Translations under genes and position numbers: made by a program
The notes under the pieces: model-generated
The model's input: the letters and a program-made list of their open reading frames with translations, nothing else
What the model was told of the DNA's origin: nothing
Database searches by the model: none
Assembly (NCBI GenBank): GCA_964006375.1
Contig: OZ023262.1
Coordinates: 200,346,778-200,410,777 of the forward strand
Length of the DNA: 64,000 nt
Reading direction: 5' to 3'
Origin: Tillus elongatus
Taxonomy: Eukaryota; Arthropoda; Insecta; Coleoptera; Cleridae
Part shown: positions 39,869 through 53,121 of the stretch, piece after piece
Position numbering within the stretch: position 1 is the stretch's first letter
Layout of the letters: every line of letters starts with the position of its first letter

Positions 39869-42419
39869 ATGCGGACATACAAAAAAAGACTAAAAGAGGT
39901 TTTATTCCTAGTCAACAGTTTAATGATCCAGCAATGGCTGTTATGAACGAAGCAAAATTTGTCAATGCCGTCGCCAGGGAATTCGGCATTAAACAAATGA
40001 CCTTAAACAAGATTTTAAATAGAAATTAAACCCTGAAAGTGGTACTCTATCAATATCAATGTGTTATGCAGCAACGAGGCGGGTATTTTCTTCAGAACCA
40101 TAGGATTCTTAAAAAAATACTTGTGTACAGAGCAGGAAAGGGATTATAAGGTAAGTGGAGACTTGGTTGTAGGAAGACTTGGATATATGATGATTGAAAC
40201 AATAAGACTACTAAGTGTTTTCTAAACAAAGGGTGATTTTACTGAGAATATAACTAAATGTATAAACAACTTAGTTCTATAACACTTGGTACATTTACGT
40301 GTTATTATTAATGTTTCTTTATCTAATTTGTCCCACAACAGTTTTATATTCGCTGATTTACGGCGTTTGCAGATTGATGTTGGAAAACACACTGGAGGAA
40401 TGTGCTGACATAGAGATTGTTATGTTTACTTGAATTAAAGGTAAGTTATAAATTGAGCTTGTTACAGCAAAACATCGTGGCATTGTACTTCATATACACA
40501 GGTCTTTGAGTAGGTCACATACAACAGCTGAACTCATGAAATTCTTCGCATCCTGAAACAAATAATAAATTGCAAACCGAGATTAAGAAATACATAATAT
40601 ATTAATGAACTATTGTTCATGTCTGAACATCTTGGCATCTTCCACACATTTGTTTGGTGGAAGCTGAGGCTTCGGTCTCTTGATGACCATTTTAGTTAGT
40701 TTCAAGCTAATTATAAAACTGTTGATTACTTAAAACTTTATATAAGTGACTTATTTAAAAAGAGTTACATAAAATTAAATTGATAATGAATAAGTGATGA
40801 GATTATTCTTGTTCATGCTTGTACGACTTGTTACATCAGTCTTTAATGCATATTCCCCAAGAGTCATCGCCTTGTCTACGACTGTGTTCTTAAATTCGGC
40901 ATTAAAATTCCAGTCACCTGGACGACAAACAAGATAGCCGCGAAAGAGTGGCTTACGACATTTTTTAAACGAAATCCTGAGATATCTATTCGAAAGCCAG
41001 AACCCACCAGCCTTGGTAGGGCAACATCGTTTAATGCTCAAAACGCTAAGTTTTTTTGACAAGTTAGCTGAAGTAATGGATGAATATCCTTTCACTGCGT
41101 CACGAAAATGGAATGTGGATAAAACAGGAGTGTCCACTGTGTTGAAGCAAAATAAAATGGTAGCTGCCAAGGGTAAACGTAACGTTGGCGCCATGACTTC
41201 TGGGGAACGAGGATCTAACGTTGCAATGATGACTGCTGTATATACTTCTGAAAACACCGTACCGCTTATGTTTATATTTCACAGCAAAAATTTCAAGAGA
41301 AAAACCATTAATAGTGGCTCCCTGACTGTATTGGAGGGGGTAATGCCAGTGGGTGGGTTACAGACCCAGAATTCTTTCAGTTTATACAACAAATATATAT
41401 AAAACATGTAAAACCGTCTAACGAGCATCGTGTTTTGTTAGTCTTTCCTCTTACTTACACGTGGAGACGCTAAATTTGGATAGAGAAGATGTCATCGTCA
41501 TGTTATCATTCTCACCGCATTGCAGCCATAAATTACAGCCTTTATATGTCTCAGTATTCGGGTCCTTCAAAAAGTATCGCGCTTCCTCACAGGATCCTTG
41601 GCCACGAAATAACCCGGAACAGACAATAACAATCTACGACATACCAAAAATTGTCGCAGATTCATTGCCCTTAGCTTAGACAAGTAGGAACATCATGAAT
41701 GGTTTTCAAAAGACGTGCACCTTGCCATTTAATGCCAACATTTTTAGTGACGATGAGTTTTGTCTCTCATTTGTAACTGACCGTCCAGATCCAGAATCTG
41801 TCCAGCCAGAAATAAGTTTCTTCAGGTCCAGCTGTAATGAATGCAAGGGAACTTGAAACTGCTACAGCCTCTACCAACCAGGCTGAAGAAGAATCTCGTA
41901 CAAACTACAAAGAAAACGTACAGTTCGATCCGCCTCAGGAATTTTCTTCTGAAATTGTTCGACCATACCTAAAGCAAGGTCCAAGAAAGGTAGGCACAGC
42001 TATCAGAAGAAGGAGGTCAGCTGCTATTCTAAAAGAAACACTCAAATAAAAGTATTACAAGAGGAACAAAATAAAACTACTAAAAAAGGTAAAAAACAAA
42101 AGCTAAAGATTGATAAAATATGGGTGCAAGTTCGCTCCCATTTAAAAAACATTTAAAACATTTTTCAAAATTCAAAAGTCGGGATCCTCCCCATTAGTGA
42201 ATTTTTTTTAAGACAATTCACTAAAAAAAGAAAATTTGTTATAAACAAATTCTACAGTCAAGTGACCAAAGCAATGAAGATGACTATGCCTGCCTGGTTT
42301 GCCGCGAAGCCTATTCCGAAAGTTTACCAGGGGAAAATTGGATCCAGGACCAAGTCTGCAAGAAATGTGTGCCAAATGCTGGTTTTAATTACAATTGCAT
42401 TAATTGCGACAGCCGCAAC
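39869..42419 (+). pseudogene. Tigger/pogo transposase B with C-terminal zinc-finger-like tail, degenerate
   Basis: An ATG just after a TTTTAG acceptor-like site opens MRTYKKRLK, then with a frame change [14 protein letters not shown] and [14 protein letters not shown] (psq-type helix-turn-helix). A donor-like GGTAAGTGG at about 40158 and the 700-bp gap that follows suggest an intron. The CENP-B-type second domain is at 40897-41037 (WTTNKIAAKEWLTTF, KRNPEISIRKPEPTSLGRAT). The DDE domain has KWNVDKTGVSTVL (first Asp kept). The second Asp region is lost (VFPLTYT). CSHKLQPLYVSVFG has Tyr in place of the third Asp. The tail (42259-42419) has CLVCREAYSE, CKKC and CINC, a PHD/RING-like cysteine pattern known at the end of insect Tigger proteins. 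Catalytically dead. Confidence 0.82.
42118..42236 (+). repeat. GACGCAG composite repeat, copy 6 (3' segment only)
   Basis: GGGTGCAAGTTCGCTCCCATTT..AAAGTCGGGATC..TTAGTGAATTTTTTTTAAG..ATTCACTAA, the family's 3' segment without the microsatellite. It interrupts the tail region of the Tigger B frame. Confidence 0.75.
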
Positions 42420-42734
42420 GACGACTAATTTTATATATCACATTTTTTTAATATTTAAACCCCATTGGTCGTCACATAATTGTAATGTTAGATTTTAAGT
42501 TTTAAGACTGAGTCTATTCCAAAAACTAAGAGTAGAAACGTTTTGTTTATGTTGATTATAGTTTTATGTTTAATATTTAATTTTTTTTTCTGTTTCACTA
42601 TTTTATCACTAAGAGATTAGAAATAAAAAGTTGATTGTAAAATAATAATTTTATTACATATCTAGCAAACATTCTCGTCATCCCATGACTTAACTTGATA
42701 ATTGCTCAATTAGCCCCATACCCTTGGTCAACTT
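42420..42734. other. 3' noncoding part of Tigger B
   Basis: AT-rich stretch between the zinc-finger-like tail and the right terminal sequence at 42718; AATAAA-like strings near 42625. Confidence 0.5.
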
Positions 42735-45655
42735 ACCTATGGGGTGGGTAACATATCCTTTTCGAATATATGTGGCCTGAATTCTAACCTGAACTCCGTC
42801 CACCATTTCCTCCAGGCTAACAGGCCTCAACTCCTCTTCCTCACCGAAACCCTATTCAGTGCCAAAACAGCCATTAATCACCTTAATTTCCCGGGATATG
42901 AGCTCCTTACTTCCTTTAGATTGCATGGAGGAGGGTGCGCATACGTCCGTAGCAATCTACACTGCACCAGACTCCCCAATTTAGAAGCTGGAAGAAAAGA
43001 CATACTATGGATAAAACTCTCTCTCAGGGCTGAAACTAAATTCATCTGTTGCATTTACCGGTCACCTTCTGACAACAACTTTGTCCAGCTCTTTGACTAC
43101 CTTTCTGAAAAACCCGACTATCTGAGTTCTGAATATCTTTTCTCCGAAGTCACTATTCTTGGTGACTTCAATGTCCATAATAAGGAATGACTAGGATCTT
43201 CAAAAACCGATTTACAAGGGAGAGCAGCGGAGGCCTTTGCAGTCAGCAATTCTTTAGCCAATATGGTTCAGCAACCTACTTACTTTCCTCGTATCCCAAC
43301 ACACAGCTCAAATCCCTTGGATCTCCTCCTTACTACAAAACCTGAATGCTATAAGATATCAGTCATCGCCCCCCTTGGTCGCTCAGACCACGGCATGGTC
43401 ACTGCTTCCTGCGCAATGCAACCCGAAGTCACACAGTTATCACGCCCACGTATCGTTTGGCACTATAACTCCGCAAACTGGGACGAAATGCGGGATTACT
43501 TTTCCTCATTTCCATGGGCGTCTGTCTGCTTCTCTCATCCTGACCCCTCTGATATCTCACAAAACGTCACCGAAATTATCCAAGCTGGCATGGAATTATT
43601 TATTCCACATACACAGAAAACGTCTTCAGCGACTCAAAAGCCCTGGTTCTCTAAATCATGTCACAAGGCCAGACTTGAAATGGTCAAGGCTCACAAAACC
43701 ATTCTACACAATCCCAGTCAAGAAAATCGTCAAGCATTTAACGACGCAAGAAACCGCTATGTCCGCATTCTTTCTGAGGCAAAAAAACTCGTTTAATAAC
43801 CACATCAAAAGCAAAGTCCTCTTAAGCTCCAACGGCGGCAAACCCTTCTGGACTCTTGCTAAATCTATTGGGAAAAATTTCTGCAAAAGCACGTTCCCAC
43901 CTCTTGTCTCAGGGGATGAAATTGTTTCTACCGCCCTGGGCAAGGCTGAACTTTTTGCTTCGTTGTTCGCCGGCAATTCTACTCTCAACCCACCTCTAAA
44001 TGTTCAACCACCAACAGTCCCCAATGTCGCGCATAAAATGACGGATATCATTTTCAAAACTAAAAAGGTACGAAAAATGCTCTCTTCTCTTGATACCAGG
44101 AAAGCCTCTGGCCTTGACGAGATCCCAGCAATTGTTCTCAAAAAATGCGCACCAGAAATTGCTCCTGTCCTGACTCGTCTGTTTCAGATATCTTACAATA
44201 AAGGCATATTCCCTAGTAACTGAAAAACTGCTCGAGTACAACCCATCCCCAGGAAAGGATCCCAAGCGTTTCCTAGCAACTACAGGCCTATTTCTCTCAT
44301 TTCAGTCGTCTCTAAAGTGATAGCAAAGTATATAAACACCAAATTACTAAAATTTCTTGAAAAACACAGTCTAATCCACGACAGGCAGTATGGATTCCTT
44401 CAGCGCAGATCGACTGCCGATCTCCTTTCCTTTGTCACCCATTCTTGGAACAAGTCTCTGGAACTACACGGTGAATCCCAGATTGTTTCTCTAGACATAT
44501 CCAAAGCATTAGACCAGGTCTGGCACGCAACGCTGCTTAATAAACTTCCGGCCTATGGCCTACCACCAAAACTTTGTACCTAGACAGGAAATTTTCTCTC
44601 CAACAGGAGCATTTCTGTGGTTGTGGATGGCCATTCCTCTAAACTGTATCCAATTAATGCAGGAGTTCCTCAAGGTTCAGCTTTAGCCCCTACTTTGTTT
44701 TTCTTCACAACAATGACCTCCTCTCTAGCACATCCAACCCAGTTCACAGTTACGCGGACGACAGCACCCTCCACTCAAATATACAATATTCTAAGCCCGT
44801 CTCTTTAGCCCAATTAGATGAGGATCGCAGACTCATGGAGGGTTTTGTCTCCGTGGATCTCCAAAAAATATTAGACTGGGGAAGTAGAAATCTTGTACAA
44901 TTCAACCCCACCAAATCTCAGTCTTGCTTTCTTTCTCATAAGAGATACACCAGCCCTAGACCCACCACAATCAACAACCAAGTTATTCAAAGTAATGAGT
45001 CCTTTTCTCTTGTTGGCATTTCTGTGGATCGAAATATTAATTGGCACCAACATGTCACATCAATTGCAGAAGCGGCTGCTAAGAAATTAGGTTTCCTGTT
45101 CCGGGCTCGCAAATACTTTGCACCAGCTAATCTCTATACCTTATATACTTCACAAATAAGGTCAAACCTCGAATACTGCTTCCGCATCTGAGGTGCAACT
45201 GCCGCTTCTACACTCGCTATCCTGGACTCCATTCAAAAGAGAGGTATACGTCTCGGTGACCCTGCCCTCACCCATAGACTGCCATCCCTTGCCCACCGAC
45301 GTGCCGTTGGTGACCTCTCTCTCTCTTTTATAGATATCTGCACGGGCACTGATCAGAGGAGCTTTCCTCCATAGTTCCCCCACTTCGTGCTGCCAACAGA
45401 TCTACCAGGGGAACAGAGCAAATGCATCCTTTTACTGTCCAGGTCACCAGACTTAGAGCAACTTGTTATGCCCGCTCTTTTGTCCCGAGGACTTTAAAGT
45501 TGTGGAATTCCTTGCCGGCACATGTTTTTCCTTCTCCTTCGAACCTCCAAACCTTCAAGTTCAGAATTAACAAGTTGCCTCTTTTCTCCTTGTCAACACC
45601 CACGGTACGATAGTATTTAGGCTGTAAGCCATCGTGGTGTGTTGTTAAAATTTAA
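42735..45655 (+). pseudogene. LINE B, copy 2 (endonuclease plus reverse transcriptase)
   Basis: The longest copy of this CR1/Jockey-like non-LTR retrotransposon. The apurinic-type endonuclease runs from ISFSNICGLNSNL through LLFLTETLF, CCIYRSPSD and ILGDFNVHN (43160) to APLGRSDHGMV (43365). The linker has NSANWDEMRDYFSSFPW. RT blocks: ARKASGLDEIPAIVLKK (44095), PSNYRPISLISVVSK, RQYGFLQRRSTADLL, IVSLDISKALDQVWH, INAGVPQGSALAPTLF (44655), then a frameshift, after which the YADDSTLH catalytic motif reads correctly (about 44750). A C-terminal stretch to 45613 ends before a poly(A)-like tail. Stops at 43187, 44221, 44581 and 45189 and frameshifts near 43790 and 44700 disable it. It begins immediately downstream of Tigger B. 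Confidence 0.92.
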
Positions 45656-45658
45656 AAA

Positions 45659-45844
45659 AAAGGCTGAGCACGTCTGAGGTTTTACACTTACATTACAGTA
45701 ACTCCTAAATAAGATTGATGAAGAATAAATTACTTAGTGTGTGTTATTGAAATTAAAAAAAAAAAGGTTGAGCATGTCTGAGCTTTTACACTTACATTAC
45801 TGTAACTCCTAAATAAGATTGATGAAGAATAAATTACTTAGGAC
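45659..45844. repeat. Tandem duplication, unit about 100 bp, 2 copies
   Basis: AGGCTGAGCACGTCTGAGG..ATAAATTACTTAG is followed by AGGTTGAGCATGTCTGAGC..ATAAATTACTTAG, two copies with few differences. A third short ATAAATTACTTA recurs at 45861. A mariner-like terminal sequence (GATCGACCCTCG next to TA) lies at 45967-45980. Confidence 0.85.
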
Positions 45845-46546
45845 GCTTTTAGAAAAGAATAAATTACTTATGAATCAGAATACATATGAAGGAATTTGGA
45901 CTTATCGTTTAGGAGCTATGGCCTATAAAGTGAAAAATTACTCTAGCCCCGCCCTACCTACTTATTGATCGACCCTCGTATGACCTCGAATGAAAATTTA
46001 ATTCTGATGTTTCAAAATGAATTATTGACGCCTGAACATTTTTTGAGAATCGTTTACCAAATTATGCGGCTTGTATACGCAAGCAGCAACTTCTTTATAG
46101 AGCATTTTGTTACATTATTATAAGCACCAAATAAACAAATAATTATTATTAATAATAACTAACGTACCGTGTATTAAAATATTGTCCGTTGCCTTTTAAA
46201 TGTATATGATATCAATGGTTATCACTCGTACTAATAATACAGTAAATTAGTGTCCTTTTCTGGCAGTTTTAATGAGTAAATTTCCTGTTTAACTGAAATA
46301 AAGGTGCAAGTAAATTATGCGATAATAATTAGCTTTGTATAAGTCGAAAACAAAGTGGTATGAAAATTTTATTTCCATATTAAATTATTATTATAATTAG
46401 CTAAAGCCTCATGGATTTGGCATACAGGTGCTCATTATAAGATTAGCTAAAGGTTGGCTGCATTATACAAATTACACCAAGACCATTATTTAATTTATGG
46501 GAAGGATGGAGAGAAGTATCAGGATGGTGAAGACCAACAAAAGTCT
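45845..46546. other. Noncoding, contains a mariner-type end
   Basis: ATTGATCGACCCTCG-TA at 45964-45980 is the inverse of the mariner end at 35660 and may be its other terminus. The remainder shows no gene. Confidence 0.5.
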
Positions 46547-47700
46547 GGACGCATCAAGTGCGTTACGGTAGTGAATTTTCATAAACACGTTCTAAACAGC
46601 AAATATGTGTTTTTTAAATAAAGCAGGGATCAAATTTGGTTACCCGTATTACCTATATAGTAGAAACATTGTACCATATTTTATCAAAATAACTTTACTG
46701 TTTGAAAATGCATATATAGGTACAACATTTTTCGACAATTAACTAAAATGGTCCCGAAAAAACTAGTTTCCCGGCCAACGAACCTCATAGGTTAATAGCA
46801 ATAATTATTAATTGATCTATTCAAATTTGGAGCATTTAATAAAAATTCGTTACCATAACGCACTTGTTGCGTCCCGAATTTCTCTTTTTGCAAACCTGCA
46901 TTATAATTTTGTGGTCAAAATTCAATACATTAAAGATCAGCTCAGAACTGGTACGGACCGGGGGACTTTGACTATCTAATTAAAACAAAGTATTGTTTAA
47001 TTTATTTGAACTGAGCCGATTTTCTTAAAAATTCGCTACAATAACGCAGTTGCTGCGTCCCGAATTTTTCTTTTTTCTTTCGTTAATGTTATCTATGACG
47101 TGGAGTAAAGCCTAGCTTAACATGTTAAAATGCCTCAATACCGTAAAGCATTTGAATTTGATTAAACTGAAATCCTTATTTAGAGGCACACACCTAATAA
47201 ATAGTGTTTTTGCGAAATAGGTATTTGTATATATTAAAAGTTCTGTATTGTGGAAAAAAGTTACTGAAATTTATCTAAAAGAAGAAAAATATAGTAAACT
47301 GATTATTTAAACAAAATGGTAATTCTTTCTCAGCCGGTCACCCATCCAATTATTGATTGCGCCAGTAGTTGTTTAACTTCAGAGATCGAGCCGATGTACT
47401 CAATGCGGTACTGCTGTTGCCTGTTTAACATTATTCATTTTATGGATCCTAGTATAGCGCTGCATTTACTAAAAACTACTGCCAAATGATCAGAGAATGG
47501 GTCTATTTGAAATGAATTTTCTGCAAACATTTTAGTAAGACGAAGGACCATGATGGTTGAAGCTATAACTAAAGGCTTTGTAAAACACGTTTATTATGAA
47601 AATTTCTTTACATAGCTCGTATTTGTTTCAGGATCTTCGTCCAAAACATGCAAATGTTGACGTTTCAAATCGCGACTCTGACATTTAAAGAAGAAAAACT
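46547..47700 (+). repeat. GACGCAG composite repeat, copy 7 (interrupted)
   Basis: GGACGCATCAAGTGCG at 46547, inverted partner ending 46874, another TAACGCAGTTGCTGCGTCC at 47052-47070, unrelated sequence to about 47470, then the body again (ACTGCCAAATGATCAGAGAATGGG, GACGTTTCAAATCGCGAC) to about 47700. The microsatellite core and 3' segment are absent; Penelope remnant 3 follows. Confidence 0.75.
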
Positions 47701-47749
47701 ATAAAATATTCAAAGTAATTTTTCTGTTATTTCTTGACCTAAACCGAAA

Positions 47750-48685
47750 CACAGAAATTATAATCCTACCAGCAGACAAAGTCAACGTTACAGTCACACT
47801 CGACAAAACAAGCTACATAAAAAAATGAACAATGTACTAAACAGCACAGACCACAACAACAAATCCCATACGACCTTACAACTTATCTTGAAAAGAAAAC
47901 CAAAACTATAATCAACAACTATCAACTCAGTCCTTACCTCAAAGAAGAACTTGTCCCCCGCAAAAAATCATCACGCATCCCAAGAAAATACGGTCTTCCG
48001 AAAATTCGTAGGCCTGATATTCTCCTTCGTCCTATCGTAAGTGCCCACCGTTCACCCACACAAAAACTTGCAAAACATATAGCCAAACTTCTCCAACCAT
48101 TAGTAGAAAATGCTACATCATATGTCAAAAACTCCACCCATTTCATTGACCTTCTTCAAAACAACACCATTTCTAAAAGCGACATGCTAGTTAGCTTTGA
48201 TACAGTTTCCTTATTCACTAATATACCTTTGTCTAAAACCCTCGACATTCTCAAAAATAAACATAATATTTAACACGATACCTTAGCTCTTCTAGTACAC
48301 TGCACTTACACTTATATCGATTTTCAAAACAAATTTTACAAACAAGTTCGAGGTGCTCCAATGGGTTCATCACTCTCTCCTGCTTGAGCTAACATTTTCG
48401 TGGAAAACTTCGAAAGAGAAGCCCTCAATTCATCCCAACTTAAACCAACCCGCTTGTTATGATAAATTGACGACATTTTTGCTGTCTGGTCACACGGTAA
48501 AGAATATCTAGACGAATTCCTCTCTTGCCTAAATAACACCAACCCCCAAATCCAGTTCACCATGGAAATAGAAAATAATTTTTCTTTGCTTTTCTTAGAT
48601 GTACTCGTCACAAAAAAACCAGTAAGGATTTTCTTACATTCTTTACCGAAAACCAACCCGCACAAATCGTTATCTTAACGCCTAA
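47750..48685 (+). pseudogene. Penelope-like retroelement remnant 3 (reverse transcriptase)
   Basis: IIILPADKVNVTVTLDKTSY (47755) matches the N-terminal PADKGN motif of Penelope RT. Then come RIPRKYGLPKIRRPDILLRPIVS, VSFDTVSLFTNIPLSKTL, NKFYKQVRGAPMGSSLSPA and IDDIFAVWSHG (the catalytic Asp pair is present, the preceding residue altered), followed by FLDVLVTKK. Stops at 47907, 48271, 48386 and 48460 and a frame change near 48620. The GIY-YIG part is missing at the 3' side. Together with remnants 1 and 2 this shows at least two or three Penelope lineages in this genome. Confidence 0.88.
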
Positions 48686-48801
48686 TCTCACCATCACCTA
48701 TCGTTTTGGGAAGTAAGCAGATTGAGTTTTAATAAATTCTGGACGCGGTTCAACCCGAGAACGAAGTATGTCTCACGCTAAATACGGCGGAAGTCCTTCC
48801 A

Positions 48802-49853
<1,052 letters not shown>

Positions 49854-51180
49854 CGCGACTTAACTTCATCCTGGTAAATTTTGTTGCCTATGGTTAATTG
49901 GCAATTTGGTTGCAGGTTGATTAATTTTGTACCCTTGATGATGTTGGTCCACTCATGTTCCTTGCAAGTTATTCTGGCGTTAGTTTCTTCGGGTGCTATA
50001 ACTATATACTGACTGGTTCCATATCTCGAAACTGTGGTTCTATTAATTTTGACTAATTCTTGATTACAATTGTTAATAGGTTTTTGAAATTTTATTAGCT
50101 TTATTTCACATGGGTTTTGATCATTCATGGTTGTTGGATTGTCGTCTTTGCAAAAATATATTTGGTTCTTTAAATTTTGACATTCTTCATTACGATAGGC
50201 ATATTGTTTACTGCTTAGGATAAGGTATTTGGTTCTAGGAATTATCATGGTAAAAAGGTGTGTCTTTCTAGGGACAGGTAATGTATATAATTGATAATAA
50301 TCATATTCTGATTCATCTACCAGAGGTATTTCTATTTGAAATATAATTGTGAAATTGTTTTGGACGGCTTTTATTTTAAAGACTTTTTCGTATAGATTTA
50401 GATCAGTGGTTGTTATTACTTTAGCATTAGTTGCATAATTTTGGATTTTATTAATTTCTTTTATTATAAATGTTGGTTTTAGTATGGATGTGTGAAAGAT
50501 TCCTAATTTTGCAAAAGTGATGGCATTTTCTGTTGTTAGTGCTATTTCTTGAATATTGTTTAATAATTGTCCTAGCTGCATGAGTAACTCTAGGATCTTA
50601 ATGCGATGATAGTGAGTTAATTGTTCACTTCGCAGGCTTTCTACTGTATTACCTAATTCATTTATCCTATTTACTATCGTGCCTTGGTTATGACTCAATC
50701 CTACTATCGTGTTATTAAACTCGACTATTGCCTCGAGCATGATTGAATTTTGAGACCTAAAAACTTCATGAATTTTATTTTGATCTGTCGTTAAGACTTC
50801 TAATGCTTGTTGAATGCGTTCCCCATCTTGTGAATCGAGATTCCCCGTGATTGACTTAAATATAGAACCTAGTCCGTTTATTAGGCCACGTTTTCGTCTA
50901 TTAATAATATTGTTATTCGGAAAAATCCTATAAAATATATCGTCTACATTATCTATGGTGAAATTCAATGTCAATATGAAATTATGATATTCAGAATGGT
51001 AATCTTTTGTCATGAAGGTAACTGTCTTTGCGTAGTGTCTTTTTATTTGGTTGTAGTCTCTATGTAATTGTGTCAAGTCATGTATGTGTATCAGATTCCA
51101 GTTGCTAGTCTCAGTGTATGCTGTGCCTAATTTCTTTGGTAACATGCCTGGGTTGTCTGTCAAGTCTTGTATTTGGGCTG

Positions 51181-53121
51181 TTATTCCCGTGGCAAGGAAC
51201 CTGCAATACGTAAATTTCTTAAATGTGCTATCGTCTGTTCGTCATTTTTGTGATTTATTAAAATAGCTTTGTTATGTTCTAATAGGGATATTATTGAGTA
51301 CGGTCCTGAAAATGGGTTTTTATGTTTTTTATGAAAGCCTGGTGGTATCTTTTTATAGACAATATCACCTTGCTTGAACGGTTGGTTCGTGTTTTTATTT
51401 GTCCGTTGTAACGTTTTTATTTTTGAATTCTCTATCCTGCTTCTGACTATCTCGTAAATAATTTGCATTAAATCTTTATGTTGTACGTTGTATTCCTGTG
51501 TAATTATGACTTCCGGGTCATAGTTAAACATTTCGGGTATGTAGCCAAATATTAAATCAAAAGGTGGTTTTAGTGTCTGTGAGTGTATTGTCGAGTTGTA
51601 AGCGAATATACAATATGGTATTAAGTCTATGGGTTTCATATTTTTAAATTTCATTTTGAATAATCGATAATGTTCAATAATCGTGCTGTGAAATCTTTCG
51701 ATAGGTCCATTGGATGTTGGGTTTTGCGGTGTTGTTATATGTAACTCTATCTGATATGTTTCTAATAGTTCTTTAATTACCTGGTTTGAAAACTCCGTAC
51801 CTGGGTCTGCGATTATTATTTTACACGCTCCATACTGTGAAAAGTACTTGATCAAGTTTTTTGCAATTTCCGTAGCACTTTTAGTTTTTATTGGAAATGC
51901 TTGGCCAAATTTACTAAATGGATCTATAATTGTTAGGAAGATAGCTTGTTCAATTTGGAATGTGTCAATGTGTAATATCTCTAATGGTTTAGATGCTGTG
52001 GGGGTGTGCTCCAATGCTATTTGTACCGGGTTCCTATTGTATTTGCACGTTTTGCATAATTCGCAATTTCGTAGATATTCCTCTATATGTTTCTTTAAGT
52101 TGGGATAGTAGTATATTTTCTTCATTCTTAGGTAAGTCTCATCAGCCCCGCGATGGTTACTCTTCCCCTCGTGATATTTCGTTATAGTCTCGGTTAATTC
52201 GTCCTCGTTAATTTCATTCCTAATTTCCAGACATTTATAAAATTTGGGTGATTCTACGTTATTAAAGTTTTTATTGATTGCCGAACTTACTAGTTCGTAA
52301 TCTTGTTCATTTACAAAAATGCAATAATATTTCCTTTGTGGTAAACAGTATTCTTTTATAAATTTCTCTATCTGATCCGGTTTATTTAAATTGAAGTTTG
52401 CATAGATGAAATTTCTTTTATCTCTTCTGACTGAGAATATGTCCGGTTTATCCGTATTTTTAAAAACTATCTGATTGGTTTTGCTGTTAACGATTTCTTC
52501 CTCGAGTATTGGTATGCCTGGTGCCGAATACGAGTCCGCATTCGAGTTTGCTGTGTCGTCATCGTCAATTTCTATGATTTCTTCCTCTTCGTCGATATTA
52601 TTCGCCATTGACTGATTATCTATGTCTAGTGGGTTTATTTCTACTCTGGACAGTGCATCTTCTGCGCAGTTTAGCTTTCCTTTTTTGTATTCAATTTTAA
52701 ATTCATATTCTTCTAATTTTAATCTCCAACGGAGCAATTTTGAATTTGGTTGTTTCAACGAAAATAACCATTTTAAAGGTTTATGGTCCGTGTATATAGT
52801 GAATTTCCTTCCGTATAAGTATGGTCTAAAATAGTTAGTTGCCCACACGATGGCTAATAATTCTTTCTCGATTGTGCTGTACCTGGATTCGGTGTCGTTT
52901 AATGTCCGGCTGGCGTAAGCTATCGGGTGATCCGCATTGGGTTCGCCCTGGCTTAATATTCCGGCTATTGCTACGTTTGAAGCGTCGGTTGTTAATATAA
53001 AGTCTTTAGAAAAATCCGGTGATATAAGTACAGGTGAATTCATTAATATGTCTTTACATGAGTTAAAGGCAGCAATGTATCTTCGTCGTTCACGTTTATC
53101 TTCGAGTTTTTCCTTAAACAT
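51181..53121 (-). pseudogene. pol: Pol, 3' part (RNase H and integrase) of the errantivirus-like element
   Basis: 646 codons without a stop. RNase H: ILTTDASNVAIAGILSQ (residues about 43-60), ATNYFRPYLYGRKF, YTDHKPLKWLF. Integrase: zinc-binding region with HRGADETYLRMKKIYYYP and CELCKTC (about 322-355), core with LHIDTF, IADPGTEFSN and NGPIERFHST, i.e. all three acidic residues are present. The C-terminal GDIVYKKIPPG and GPYSIISLL stretch is GPY/F-like. It is separated from the upstream RT by a frameshift at about 53120, inside the RT connection region. Confidence 0.88.

Noticed and set aside
40775..41257. 160-codon minus-strand frame
   Set aside because: It is antisense to the Tigger B DNA-binding and catalytic domains, which carry clear family motifs on the plus strand.
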